This document shows, piece after piece, positions 1-12,200 of a stretch of 64,000 bases of DNA. The notes beneath the pieces were generated by a model. The model saw only the letters and a list, made by a program, of their open reading frames with translations. It made no database searches and was not told the DNA's origin. A program made the position numbers and the translations under genes. Source of the stretch: Isochrysis galbana (lineage: Eukaryota > Haptophyta > Isochrysidales > Isochrysidaceae); contig CM030943.1 in NCBI GenBank assembly GCA_018136815.1, positions 1,045,975 to 1,109,974 on the forward strand, read 5' to 3'. How positions within the stretch are numbered: the stretch's first letter is position 1; each line of letters starts with the position of its first letter.

Positions 1-350
1 CAGAGGCCAGCAAGGGCAGCTCAGGGGGCAGTGGAGGCTGGGGCTCAGCCCCTGGCCCCCCCTGCCTCTCCCACGCTTGCCACGCTGGCCATTGGAGCCT
101 CCCAGTGGCCTCTGTATGCCTGGCGACCAGGGGAGGGGGGGGAGTCAGCTCGAGGGCAGGCCCATGCTGGGCGTGGGAGTGCGAGTCTCGGCCCGCGCCC
201 ACTAGGGGTCTGGGTCAGAGTGTTGATTGCCCAGCCCCTGCCAAAGGGCAGGGGCTGGGGTTGATTGTACGGGCCCACCCCGGGGGGTGTCCGCGATGGA
301 GAGAGGGGGGCGCGAGGCCCCCATTGACCCCCACTTATAAAAGTAGGTTG
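1..350 (-). mobile_element. Type C short repeat, 5' end at 350
   Basis: Read on the minus strand it begins with the palindrome at 331-350 (CTACTT..AAGTGG arms), then ATG and a GGGGGCC/GCCCCCC hairpin. The body matches the plus-strand copy at 55884-56330 and runs off the left edge of the window. Confidence 0.75.
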
Positions 351-589
351 CAACATCAAATACAAAAAAGCTCGGTCCTAAGACCCCGTGATCAGCTTCG
401 CATGGGGTATACTCTCGCGAAATTATGTCCTCCGAGAAGCCGGCCACCTCGGCCGCGAGCAGCTGGGCGGAGGCGTTGTGCGCGGCCAGGTGGCGGTGCG
501 CGACCTCGAAGGAGAGGGCGGCGGTGCGCCGGAGGGTGCGCCGCGCGCCGCGGAGGACGCTCAGCTCGCTCCCCGCGGATGCGACACTC
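351..589. other. Spacer with possible exon remnant
   Basis: The minus strand of 424-580 reads as an open, alanine- and arginine-rich stretch, but no start or splice context supports a gene. The first 25 bases resemble 26360-26390, so part of this is repeated DNA. Confidence 0.35.
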
Positions 590-857
590 CCCTGCCGTGG
601 GGGAGGAACCACCCATCCTCCTGGCATGCCTGATGGCCTGCCAGGAGGCCACTGCCCTGCTGACCCACTCTCCCACTGATAGGCACGCCCCATTCGCTCG
701 TCCTGGCCCCTCGCGGCCAGCCCATCGCTCCAACCCCCCCTCCCCCCCCTGGTCGACAGGCAGACAGGTGCAGCGTGGGGGCCCCAGAGGCTCGGGAGCG
801 CCAGCGAGGGAGAGGCAGGAGAGGCCAGGGCCCAGCCCCAGCCTCCTCTGCACCCAA
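590..857 (+). mobile_element. Type B short repeat, 5'-truncated
   Basis: Shares the body sequence starting GGGGGAGGAACCACCC with copies at 7370, 23838, 25675 and 33604. It lacks the 5' hairpin and runs directly into the 3' part of an MGQYF-family copy. Confidence 0.7.
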
Positions 858-1085
858 GATCAGCCAAGCGACATCGTCGCCTGCCAGGATGAGTGGTGTG
901 AGAAAAAGACGAAAAAGATGAAAACTCAGCCTGCGTAGCTGGGGGTTACCGTGTGGTGGTGGTGGTGGGGGGGGGGGAGTTGCTATGTGCACGCGCCGCG
1001 TCCTTCCTTGTCTAAAAAGAAAACAAGCATTCTGAGTGAAAGCAAGATTACCACCTGGCCCTCTTTTGACGGAACGCAACTTGGC
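858..1085 (+). pseudogene. 3' remnant of MGQYF-family gene
   Basis: The last codons (KKTKKMKTQPA, stop at 936-938) and the downstream block ending CTCTTTTGACGGAACGCAAC match the copies at 8012-8592 and 51108-51680. The whole 5' coding part is missing, as expected of a 5'-truncated retro-insertion or a deletion. Confidence 0.7.
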
Positions 1086-1499
1086 GACGGCTCAACGTTC
1101 AATGGGCTCGGCGGATGGCTGATTTCGACGAGGTTTCGGGGCACGGCTTGACCGATTGGCGTGACCATGCGGGTGGGACCTGTGTGTTGGGTATCTGGTG
1201 GGGTCCCCCATCCATATGGATGGTCGAAAACGGGCACGCAGCGCGCCCGGTTTCGACTTGAAGTTGAGCTTTTATTCAAGCTTTTGCGATTTTAGCGTCT
1301 TCGTCTTCTGGCTTTTTTTGATTACGTTTTGTTGTGGGGGGCCAAGGGGGCGGGGGTCCGGGTCCTAATGGACCCCGGATATGTGCTAGTTGGGTGTATT
1401 GGGAACTTTCTACCGTGAAAAATCCTCAAATTTCCTCAATTCTGAGATGGAGATAGTCATTTTTCACCCCTTATCCCTTATTAAAAAACACTGTTTGAC

Positions 1500-1655
1500 C
1501 GCCCTAACGGGGGGAGTCGCCTGATGGCGGGGGGAGAAGGGCCGGGGGAGTGGGTGTGTAGAAAGTTTTTGTGCTGCGTGCTGAAAAGAAAGTAGTGGGT
1601 AGTGGGTCCACGGCCGTGTATCGTGTATGCGGTGATAATATTAAAAGGTTTATTC
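1500..1655 (+). mobile_element. LINE 3' UTR remnant
   Basis: Contains the conserved GGGGGGAGTCGCCTGATGGC block and ends with GATAATATTAAAAGG followed by T-rich DNA. It matches the 3' ends seen at 6985 and 22990 (minus) and 52300 (plus). Confidence 0.5.
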
Positions 1656-2722
1656 TTCTTCCGTGTCCGTGATGCTCTGTTGTCTGTTGCGCCCCTACAA
1701 CCTACAGCCTGGTCGCCAATGTCCCGTGTTGCCGCCCTTGTCCCTTGCTTGTCCCTTGTCTACAACTTGTCTCCTCCCGCCGCTCCCTTCCACCTTCCAC
1801 GCAGTGTTGCCCTTCACGAAGCGGCCATGGGTCCTCACTATGTGTGTGGGCGCGTGGAGGCGTACATGTGTGTGGGCGCGTGGGCGCGTACAGCAGCAGC
1901 TCGACGGAGATCGCCCAGCAGTTTCAAAAAGAGCGGAGGGGAATCTAGAATCTTCTACCTTCTATTTCTACCTACCATTCCTGCACTATCCTCAAAACCA
2001 TTTACGAGTGACACAAGATCTGAACTGGGGTATACTATTCGCATGGAGTACCCGCGGCAGGTGAGGAACCGAAATGGCTGGTTTGACTTGCCTCGATCAC
2101 GCCGATCTGGCCGACATGTTTGTCACCTTCAATCTGCATGAACTCCTTTACTCGTCTCTCCGCAACTCTGCGCAAGAGGCAGGAGGCCTTCCCCCCGGCC
2201 TATCAATAAAACCGCCTCCCCCTCCGCCCCCGCCCCCTCGTTCGAACGAGCCCCCCCCCGCCGCCCCGCCCCCGCCCCCCCGCGCGCGCGCCCGGGCCCC
2301 TCGTCGTGGGGGAAGGGGAGGGGAGGGGAGGCCGACGCTGTTTTCGGGAGACCACGAGCAGAGAGAGGAGGGAGAGAGGGGAAGGGGGCCCGCGGGGGGA
2401 ACCACCAAGAAGAGGAGAAACAGCAGGTGGAGAGAGATAAGACAGAGAGAGAGAAGTGCGCCGCCGGCAGGAGGCGGGGGTGCGGATGGGGGGTGGGGGT
2501 TAGGGAAGAAGAGGGGGGGGGCAGGTAAGAAAGCTTCCACCCCCCACCCCCCCGGGGGAGAGAGCGAGGCGCGGGGGGGGGGAGGGGGAGGGGGGGGAGG
2601 GCGAGAGGCGAGGAGGCCCCTCCTCCGAAAAGACTCCGGCTCCCCCCCCCCCCCACTCGCTCCGCACCCTCCCTACTCTTCCCCGCCCTTTCTCCTCCTC
2701 TCCTCCGCCTCGCCTGCAGCAC
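1656..2722. other. Intergenic, low-complexity
   Basis: Pyrimidine- and G-rich spacer with runs such as 2571-2600. It is presumably upstream DNA of the gene starting at 2723. Open frames here are compositional. Confidence 0.5.
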
Positions 2723-3856
2723 ATGTCGGCCGCTGAGAGGTATGCACGCGCGTGCGAGGAGGCGGGCGTCAACCCGGAGCCTATGCTCGCCGCCGCACTC
2801 ACTGATCTCGCGGGGCACCTCTCCATCTCGGGCATCATCCTGGTGCGCTGTGATCGGGGGAGAGCAACAGCTAGGCACAGAGCGGGGGGGGGGGGGGGAA
2901 GGGAGAGGACGGGGGGGGGGCGGGAGGCACTGAGCTGTGTGTGGAGTGGGGGGTGGGGGTGGGGATGGGTGGGAGAGAGAGGGAGAATGGGCAGCGGCGG
3001 ACGAGAGAGCCGACTGGTCGAGATTGCTGTTGCTACCGGATGCTGCCACCGCAAAGGGTGCTATGCACAGCCCCTGATGGTGCGTGTGCGAGCGTGCGAC
3101 CGAGCTCATCGTGCAAGTCCCTCCTCGTAGAGCGAGACCCAAGCTCTCTGTCTGGCGCAAGCGCTTCATTTGGTAGGCGGACTCCGGGCCGTCGACATCA
3201 AGGACGTGCCGCTCTCACACTCAGCAGCGGGACGGCTTTCCGAGGCAATGGCCACCCTGCTGACCGTCGACCACCTCTGCCTCGCAAACGTTGCGCTTGG
3301 CGACGACGGCACCGAGGCTATGCTGGTGCGTCAACCCTGGCCCCACATTGCCGAGCAGTCACGGGAGCACCTATTACTGCTTCCACATTGCTGTGTGCTA
3401 CTCGGAGCTGAGGCTTTGACTCCAGACTACACAGCGGCATTTATGCGTTGCTTGCACGGTGGCAAACGAATAGATGGACTTCTCGCTACAGCGAATAACG
3501 GGCTAGATACCCCTTCCAAACGCCTGTTCGCAGCCTCTCTTACGTTGTGGCTCTGTCTCCCAGCTCGAGATCCGTGCCAGTGGCTTGGGCAATGGTGCTG
3601 CATCTGCGATTGCCGAGGTCGTTGCGACCACTGGGCGCCTGCGGCACCTTGATCTGCAACGCAACCAGATCCGGTGTCAGGGTGCCATTGCACTTGCTGC
3701 AGCGCTGCAAGTTGCAGGAGCGGTGGTCTCCGTAAATCTCAGATTCAACGAGATTGCGGATGCTGGCGCGACTGCACTAGCCAAGGCGCTCGCCGACAAT
3801 AGGTCAATTGCCGAGCTGCACTTGGGTGTGCGCTCTTACCAACAAGCCGGGGGCGA

Positions 3857-3889
<33 letters not shown>

Positions 3890-6619
3890 CGGTAAGTGCC
3901 ATGATATTTTCCAGTATCCGTTCAGACCGAGTCCCCCCACCCAACTTCGCAGCGCGCGCGAGCTGTCATTGGTGTCCTTTGTGCGGAGCGCTGCATTATA
4001 ACCGTATGCTCCCTCGCACTGCTAGGTGGAAACCTAATTGGCGTCGAAGGGGCGACCCAACTTGCCGCTGCTCTTTCTCGGAATACATCGCTGTGCACGT
4101 TGAATCTTCGCTCCAACGCCATTCTTGACGCAGGCGCAGTAGCCATGGCGCATGCCTGCAAGAAAAATGATACGCTGCTCAACTTGTACCTCGGCGCAAA
4201 TTCCATCCGCGAGGAGGGTGCGGTCGCCATGGCGGAGGCACTGCGAGCGAACACGCGGCTGCAGAAACTGGACCTGCAAGGCGCGTCCATCCACGCCAAA
4301 GGTTCGCGAGCGCTTGCGGACGCGCTGACGGTGAGTACGGCGGCCAGGTGCCCCGGATTGTGCACATGGGAAATGCCTCCCCCCGGAAATATTGGCGGAG
4401 GTCTGGCAGAGCTTCCTCCTTTATGATCGTTGCCTCCATATCATAGCTGCATCCTTTCTGTCTCCACAGATCAACCGTACTCTTCGTCAATTGGTCATTG
4501 ACATTAACGGAGACGATGCTTCGGGGCCAGCAGAACTCGCCAACGCCCTCCGTTCCAACACGACAATTACGGAGCTATCGTTGGGTGAGGCCGCTCCTCT
4601 CGACGAGGCGACTGCCGCTGCCATTGCTGGAACATTGCGTGTGAACAAGTTCATCTCATCCATCGGAGGGGCAGGACTCGAGGGCGCCTCGCTCGAGCCT
4701 CCTGCTCCCTCTCCTTTCATGAGTGCAGGGAGCGGGCCCGTCGCTCCCGCGTGCACCGGCACAGGTCGCAGCCCGAATTCGGCTTGCCGCTCCACCTCCT
4801 CGGCCCCTACCCAACGCCCGCAGCCTCGCCCCTCGGCCACCTCGCCAGAGCCGACGGCGAGAATGTCACCACCACGTCCATCTCCTGCAACGTGCGCGTC
4901 GCGTACGGCAACGACAGCTGGCGGCACGCGGGGTACGTCCGCCCCACGCGTAGAGCGTCCAGCTGCTGCAGGGGCAGCTGGCAGCTGGCCTGATGGAATG
5001 GTCTCGAGTGCCGGAGATGCGCGGATGAGTAACGGGCGGGCAGCAAGCGCGCCGCCTTTGCCCACACCAGAGCCGACCCGCGCGCGACCCCAAATGAGCA
5101 CCTCGGAGAGGTATCGCGCTGCGGCAGGTGTACCCACTCCGACACCGGGTGGGGGCAAGACGACGCGTTTTGCTGGCGCTGCGGCTTCGAGTAGTGGCGC
5201 TACTCCGAGCGGACGCCGAGCATCGTCAATCGGAGGTGTGGTGGCGCGCTCGTCCGATCTGTCGCGCCCTCCTGACATTGATATGCAGCGACCGCAAGAC
5301 GTCGCATTAGTCGGAGTCCATGGCCGGATGGAGCAGCTTGCGGCGGCAATGGAGGTCCGACTTCAGGCGCAGGAGACCACCATGATAGAGCTGCGAGAGG
5401 AGCTGGCAGCCGAGAAGGCACGCTCCGACGGTCTCGCATCTGAGCTGAGCGCGACATCGGCACGGCTACGACACGCCCTTGACGATGCAGCGGGGCTGAG
5501 GCGTTCGACTGAAGCCAATGTCCAGGCAGAGGCGACGGTGTGGCAAGAGGCAGCGGCAGAGCGCGAGCGGCTGCGCGAAGAGATAGCGAAGGTGCGAGCG
5601 GCAGCGGCAGAGGCCGATGGACGCGCACAAGCCACGGTGGAAGCGCTTGCGCATCGTGTGGAGGCGCTGCAAGAGCTACAGGCCCAGGCGCGCGCGTCAG
5701 CTGAAAGAGAAGTGCACGAGTTGCGGCTGGCTCTAGAAGATTCGCGCGCGGAGCTCGCCGTGGAGAGAGCGGAAAGAAGGCAAGCAGATGCGCGCGTGGC
5801 GGAGGACCTTCGAGGACTTGATGCACACGACGCTCGAGCAAGGGAAGACGCGGCGACGAGAGCTGATGAAGCTTTGAAAGATTTGCGAGAGGAGTTGATA
5901 GCACGTTGCGAGGGTGAGCAAGACACGCCTGCAGCACCATATCAAATGACACTGTGTGATGCCCACTTGGGGACGGGCAATTTTCATGGGTCGCTTGCTG
6001 TATGGATGCCCTTCTCAACGTTTCCCAGGCTGGGCGTAGCCGCTTAGAGTGCCGATAGCTCTGTTCGCCTTGCACCGCCCTTCTTCCAATGCCTCTCAGA
6101 CGTTCGTCGTGCTGTGGTCGAGGGCATCGTGGGCGAGTCGCAACCGTCTGCGCTGGATATACTCCGGTCAACTGTTGCGCGCGTCGATACCCTTGCTGCC
6201 GCTGTGGGCACACTCTGTGCGCATATGGAGAGTTTGCGGGTCAAGGAGGTGGCCGCGCTTGCGGAGGCCAGGGTACATGAGGTGTGTCGGTCGCATCTTC
6301 AGCACATGCTTTCGCCTCTCGGAGTCGTTGCCGCTCATTTGCACGCAGCGGGGGCATTTGCATGGACCGGTTGAACGCCGTCGAGGGCGGAGAGTCCGGG
6401 AGTGGCTGACCTTCGCCTGCCCTGCGTTCACGCTTGCTTTTCTAGGTGGAGTCGCGCATCGATGCGCGGTTGGCACCGTATGCCTCCGACGCACGCGGAG
6501 CAGATATGGAAGCGCGACTAGTGGCACGGCTACAAATGCTCGAAGCGGCGGTGCAGCAGGAGCAGGCATCATCGCTCAAAGCATTGCAAGCGATTCTGGC
6601 GTCAACCTCGGGACGTTGA
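2723..6619 (+). CDS. Leucine-rich-repeat and coiled-coil protein, seven exons
   Basis: Proposed exons are 2723-2849, 3177-3325, 3564-3825, 4026-4330, 4470-5913, 6100-6281 and 6446-6619, giving about 880 residues. All introns are GT-AG and the phases agree; the first donor is the least certain. The N-terminal third is made of RNase-inhibitor/RanGAP-like leucine-rich repeats, for example LRHLDLQRNQIRCQGAIAL, LCTLNLRSNAILDAGAVAM and LLNLYLGANSIREEGAVAM. A low-complexity Ser/Pro/Ala linker follows (about residues 370-560). The C-terminal part is a long Ala/Glu/Arg coiled coil. Such LRR plus coiled-coil proteins act as scaffolds, often in cilia or signalling, but no catalytic domain is visible and the precise role is unknown. 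A G-run (3859-3891) lies inside intron 3. The LRR call is secure; the function is not. Confidence 0.8.
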
Positions 6620-6984
6620 GCATTGGACCACATCACAATTGCTGACTGGCGCTGGTGACTACCGACATCCTCGAGTCGTCGGAGACGAGGCAGCTCACCA
6701 CCCAACCATGACCTTGGGTGAGAATCTCTCCCTGTATCCGGTATCCTGTGCAGTGCCAAGACCAACATGCCTATGGTCGACACCGTATTAACTCTACCCA
6801 AGTCCAGATCTGAGGTAGACTGACGCCATCGCAGTTTGTGTGAGTATGTTCTTCTCCGATGGAGTGAGGAAACCTCGAGCATTGGTAAATGCGTAGACCG
6901 TGTTACCGTGTTCTGTGTTTAGAGGTATGAGGCAGATGCAACTCATTGCTACCCTCCCGCTCATTGGCGCGCTTATTTCCTCGC
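6620..6984. other. Intergenic after the LRR gene
   Basis: No gene seen. It probably holds the 3' UTR of the LRR gene and flanking spacer. Confidence 0.4.
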
Positions 6985-7240
6985 AGCAGGAATTTCTTAA
7001 CATTCTCGCCGGCCGCACGCGGTCTTAGACCCAGCCTACTCTCACGCAAGCGTTCTTCACCCCCACTCCCCCGGCCCTTTCGCACCCGTCATTTGTCATC
7101 TGGCGTCTCCCCATGCGCCATGTGCACTACTAGGGGGATCGGGGCCGTAAAGCAAAGCTGCTACTGCTTAGCTGCTTAGTACTTAGTTAGTACTTACTTT
7201 GATATGGTCCGATGGCACGCGCCATCTCGAAAATTAACTT
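6985..7240 (-). mobile_element. LINE 3' UTR remnant
   Basis: On the minus strand the sequence ends with GGCGAGAATGTTAAGAA. The upstream part shares the GTGCACTACTAGGGGGATCG and GATATGGTCCGATGG blocks with 22990-23190. It is 5'-truncated. Confidence 0.6.
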
Positions 7241-7302
7241 CGAGTACGCGTGTCGAGTGGATAGAGCAACGCAACAACAATAAGTTTATACTTAGTTAAC
7301 CC

Positions 7303-7805
7303 ACAACTAAAAGTTTATATTTGGTTCACTCATGGGGGGGCACGAGCCCCCCCCTTTCTCCACTCCTCCCCCGCCATGGGGGAGGAACCACCCACACTCT
7401 TGGCATGCCTGATGGCTTGCCAGGAGCACACTGCCCTGCTGACCCATCCCTCTCCCCACAGGCACGCCTGATTCGCCCACCGTGGCCTGTCGTGGCTAGC
7501 CCATCCCTCTAACCAACCCCTCCTCCCCCTGGGCCCCCTTGATCAGGAGCCCCCAGCCACCTCCAGTCGACCGGCAGGGGCGCGAGAGTAAGGCCTGTAA
7601 CCACTTGGATTTGGGAGCCTAACCGGATATTGTTGGTAGTTCACCGACCCCTATCTAGTTAGATAGTGATAGTGACCGACCCCTATCTAGTTAGATAGTG
7701 ATAGTTGCAAATGGCCCCCTAGGTAGCTGGGTATTCTGGGTATCCCGATCCCCCCCCCCCTGTGTTGTTATTACCCGAAATGGGTTTTCCCCCAGCGTGG
7801 ACTCG
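7303..7805 (+). mobile_element. Type B short repeat
   Basis: Starts with a variant terminal palindrome (7304-7326), followed by ATGGGGGGGCACGAGCCCCC and the body shared with other type B copies. The end portion (7750-7805) matches 24385-24441. A second palindrome, AAGTTTATACTTAGTT, lies just upstream at 7282-7297. Confidence 0.75.
7646..7704 (+). repeat. Tandem duplication with inner palindrome
   Basis: A unit of about 31 bases (CCGACCCCTATCTAGTTAGA onward) occurs twice. Each unit contains the palindrome CTATCTAGTTAGATAG. Confidence 0.8.
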
Positions 7806-8011
7806 AGACCAACCGAAAAGATGGTAAGTCCCGCGCCTGTTCACGGCATACGTCGGGACCGAGGCCGCCGCCCACCCGAAGACACAGGAGGAAGGGGGGG
7901 CACGGCGTCCACACGCATCTGGTGAAACTCCAGAGTCTTCCTCCCAGACATCTTCCACCACCACCACACCCCGCTTCCTCTTCCCTCCTCCACAAGCCCC
8001 GCTCCTTCGCC

Positions 8012-8592
8012 ATGGGCCAGTACTTTGTCTTCCTCGCCAAGCGACTCGGTCACCGCACCTACGAGGAGATCCGCGCCCCAGCCCTCAAGTTCTGCGAACA
8101 CATGGAGGAGGGCATGAGCGGCGCCATCCTGGCGATGCTGCTCGTCACAGCCTCTGGCATGGGCCGTGGATGTGGAGACTTCCGCGTGGATCTGGCCAAG
8201 GAACGCCACCCGTCGATGTGGGCACTCATCGAGCCATACATGGGCCGTTGGTGCAAGGCAAAGCTCATGCTCGTCGGCGACTACTCCGACGAGTACGACA
8301 GGATCCCAAAGACCAAGTACATTGGAGACGAGGCCGCCGTCGCGTACCTCTGCATGGAATACATCACGGCGGTCGCGTACGCTGAAACGAACCCCATGGT
8401 GCAAGTGCGCCGAGCAGCTGGCAAACTGTACATGGAGAACAAGAAGGCCGTCAGGCCGTCCTCGCACGCATCACGGACCTCGCCACCCAAGATCAACCGA
8501 GCGACATCGTCGCCTGCCAGGACATCGACAATAGGATCGAGGATGAGGGGTGTGAGAAAAAGACGAAAAAGATGAAAACTCAGCCTGCGTAG
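8012..8592 (+). pseudogene. MGQYF-family gene copy, frameshifted
   Basis: From the ATG at 8012 the frame matches the intact minus-strand copy at 51108-51680 almost residue for residue through KLYMENKKAV. An 8-base tandem duplication (AGGCCGTC, around 8443-8458) then shifts the frame. The shifted frame continues to the family's normal end, KKTKKMKTQPA, with stop at 8590-8592. Motifs GRGCGDF and GRWCKAKLMLVGDYSDEYD are kept. These resemble uncharacterised MGQYW/MGQYY-type proteins of fungi and bacteria, a comparison made from memory. The function is unknown. The 5' flank from about 7905 and the 3' flank to about 8786 are conserved with the other copies, so the transposed unit is larger than the ORF. 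Confidence 0.75.
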
Positions 8593-8786
8593 CTGTAGCT
8601 GGGGGTTACTATGTGTGTGTGTGTGGGGGGGGGAGTTGCTATTGACGTGTCGTGATTAGCTTTTGTACTCATCTTAATAATAAACTGGAGGAATTATGTG
8701 AGACATTCCTACCTAAAAAGAAAACAAGCGTTCTGAGCGAAAAAAATTCATCACCTGGTCCTCTTTTGACGGAACGCGACTTGGCT
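8593..8786 (+). repeat. Conserved 3' flank of MGQYF unit
   Basis: Contains a TG run, GTGATTAGCTT, AAAAAGAAAACAAGCGTTCT and CTCTTTTGACGGAACGCGAC. The same order is seen after the stop codons at 938 (plus) and 51108 (minus). The last part alone recurs at 60062-60123. Confidence 0.75.
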
Positions 8787-9205
8787 AGGGATCCTAGCCA
8801 GCATGGATGGAACACGCCAGAGTTTCATTGTTGTGTTAGTATAACCTTAGTGCTGACGGACCGTAGCCCTTCGACGGCAACGGAGCCCCTCCCCCGCGAT
8901 GGGGGTGTGCGCGGTTGGCGCATGGCTCGTCCGGTGTCTGTGGCTAGGAATGCTAGGGTAGCTAACAAGATGTCCTACGACGCTATAAGTTCTAACGGAA
9001 CATAAGAAGCTCTTCTCTACTCTATAATGAAGATAAATTCTGAGGTGGAGCTGAAGGGTGGGACTGCGCCGCAGCGCGAGGGGCGGAGGCCCCGGAGAGG
9101 GGATGGTGGAGAGAAGAGAGAGAACGAGGGAGGGCGGGACGAGAGATCGCGCAGCAGGCAGCAGGACGAGGACGGGCGAGAGAGAGAGAGAGTAGGCGGG
9201 AGCCG
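8787..9205. other. Spacer upstream of SMG1
   Basis: No gene seen. Purine-rich DNA at 9090-9195 is likely the 5' UTR or promoter of the SMG1 gene. Confidence 0.4.
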
Positions 9206-12200
9206 ATGGGCCGCCCCGCCAGCTCGCGCTCGCCTGCGACCGAGGCGGCGGAGACGTTGGTGAACCGCTCGGCGCCGCTCGCAGCACGCCTCTCCGCCGC
9301 CTCCGCCCTCCGCGCCGCGCTGCGCTCGGGCGGCCGCGGCTTGGCGGAGCGGATACTTGACGCTCTTTCGCGGCTTCTGAGCGACGGAGAGCGGCTGCCA
9401 CCTGCGCTGAGGGCTGAAGTGCCTGTGCTCGCGGGTGCACTTGCGGGAGCGCTCCGACCCAATCCTGCACCTTTCGTCGACTGGGCCCTCTCACTGAAGG
9501 CGGACGCCGCCTCCATAGTCTACCCGACGTTACTTGAGCTGTTGGGTACTGCGCCGCGTGCCGAGTGGATTGGCACGCTCGAACCGCGCTTCATCCAGGT
9601 CGTGCAGCTGCTACTAGACTGGGCTCTTGACGAGTCACGCTCGCCACCTTCAGCTTGCCGCCAATTAGCAACCGTCTTTCGCCAGTTTGGCCTGCAGATG
9701 TGGCATCGAGCCGAGTCGCAGGGCGCCTTGATGCTCGCAGCACTCGCGCGGCAGATGTGCAAAGAGGCCCAGCACCTCAACCATATGCTGGCTGCGCCTC
9801 CACTGCAACGTGCTGCACATGAAGTGTCAAGGATGACGATGCCTGAAGAGCAACCCTTGGCGGGTCCAACAGGTGGCCACAGTTCGTCCAAAAGGATCTT
9901 TCGAGCAGCTATGCGGATCGAGCGGCGGTGTGAAGCCTTTGGTGGGATTGCTGTAGGGATGGGCACGATAGCCTTCAACGACGTGGGCGGAGTGGGCGCG
10001 CTTGTTGACGACGTCCTTGGTGCCCTTTGCACTGTGGCTCACATTCTCTTCCCTGCCGCTCGCCCAGCCAGAAGGGTATTAGGCGCGCACACTCCCAGGA
10101 TCCTGGAGGGTGTTAAGGTTGTGGTTGATCCCCATGTTCTGCCAATCGGTGCGGAGAAAGTGAAGCCTACTTCGGTTGGTGACATTTCTGACGGACCATC
10201 ATGCAATCAGGACTTACCTGACTTCTTGACATCTTGGACTCCGTCTGCTGCGATGTGCTCGTCTTTTGCTGCTGCTGCATCCGACTGCGTCTTGATGCTT
10301 GCCGATACCCTGCGAGCGACCTTCGCTACGCATTACACATCGGGCACTTTCCTTCTCCTCCTGCCCATTTTCTCATCAGAACCGGCGGCTAAAATGGCTC
10401 AAGTGGACCCCGTGCCTTATGGCTGGCCTTACCGTTGTATGCCCAGCCAAGCGCTCCTCCCTATTCTCACTTTGCTGCGCCACCTCGCCACGGCGGTGGG
10501 TGCAGCACTGCCACCCGCTGCCGCTCATGCGCTCGTCGGTCTTCATGCTCCATTGGCATCCCTTCGGCTGCATGGCGATCGCTCGGTTGTCGCCGCAATC
10601 CTAGCCGCACACAGGCAAGTGTTGAGGGCGCCTGAAGCACGCGCAATGGACGCTCTTAATGAGCGGAATCGCCCACTGGATGCGGGATCAGATGCACCGC
10701 TGTGCAAGAACTCCGAAGGACGTTCCTCAAATCAAATAACGAGATGCGTGGACGAGGTGGAGGCGACAGTGGCAGAGCTCCATGTGTGGTTGCGGATCGC
10801 TCGCCGATGGGCCGAGCCAATTCATGAGAGGGAAGTCCAAAGCGGCAGCTTCGGGGACGACACGGGTCGTAAGGCTGAGGGAAAAATCTCTCCGTCACTT
10901 GCCGAGCTCACCGAAATGTCACAATTGCCTGATTTCGTACCTAGCAGCGATGTCTGTGCCAACGTGCTAGTCCTATCTTCATTGGTCGCCGCCTTGTGTG
11001 CGCAGACAAGCCACACTCCCTCGGCTATCGCCGCCATCCAAGGGATGGTTGCAATGACAAGGACGACCCTCTCCCCTTCCGCTGTCGATGGACAGATCGC
11101 TCGCGGCTCTGCATGCATGGGCGGCACTGCTGAGAATGAAGATCAACGCGTGCTGCTTCCGGTGACGATGCGTCACGCATGGATCACGGCGTTGGTGGCG
11201 CCGTTGTACAACACTTCTGCTCAAGTATTTTGTGATGATGCCGATTCCAGGATATTAGGGGGCATGCCTCGCGATGCGCGAGAGAGTGACAAGGAATCAC
11301 ATCACGTAATGTGTGGTGCGACACCAATCTCAGCCGTAGCCGCCGGCATGCGAGCGGCTCTGCTGTTTGCACTTGACGCGGAAGCGGATGTTGAAGCGAC
11401 GGCTGTGGCACCAACAGCATTCGCTCCCGCAACCGAATCTGCGTCATGCAAGGCCGCCAATGGCTCGGCAGAGCAAGGGAACGTAGATGGTGCGAATCAC
11501 GCACAAATACCCCCAATAACAGTCCACGAAATTTTAGGTAGTGCCAGTCCATCGGCACATCTTGTACTGTTGCGCGCTATAGCCCGGGCGCTAAGTGCAA
11601 GCTTTTCTATCTCCTGCTCGAGTACGGGACGGAGCACAAGCTCAACGTCCCCACCGTCCTTGCCCTCGAGCTCTGATCCTCGCGTCGGAGTGATGCACTT
11701 GAGCGCTTGGTTGGGCCTCAGTTTCCTACGCTCTCCCATTCCACTCCTGACACGGTTGTTGAGGAGCATTGCCTCTCCAACCTCCGCAGTACGAGCGATT
11801 GGAATGCATGTAATCCGATTGATCCTTGTTGGCACTCCATTACACATCATCCCCCCTCACCTCCTGCGATGGGTGCTTGAAGCAGCAGTTGCGATGCTGC
11901 AGAGTGCAGAGCCGGAGTGCCAAGCAGAGGCAGCCACGCTGCTGGCCTCCGGCCCTCACGTGGCCCTCGTTGGATACAGTGCCCGGGGGCGAGACGTATT
12001 GGTACTCGAGAAGTGCGCCTCGCCCCCCCTCCTGAGTGCAATAGGTTACCTCGATGACGTGAGGCGGGAGATCTTGGGATCGAGATCTTCACCAGCCTTG
12101 CGCGCACCCGGGAGCGTGGACGAGGTGCTCCGCTTAGATTCACCCACAGCGCGCCTGGGCAACGAGGGACTCGAATGCATCGACGCCGGCAGCCAATGCT

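Noticed and set aside
45-1079. Several overlapping open frames over 100 residues
   Set aside because: GC-rich repeat DNA keeps all frames open; the sequence is explained by type B/C repeats.
2074-3169. Open frames of 220 and 346 residues around 2.1-3.2 kb
   Set aside because: Pro/Gly/Arg-rich translations of low-complexity DNA overlapping the LRR gene's start and first intron.
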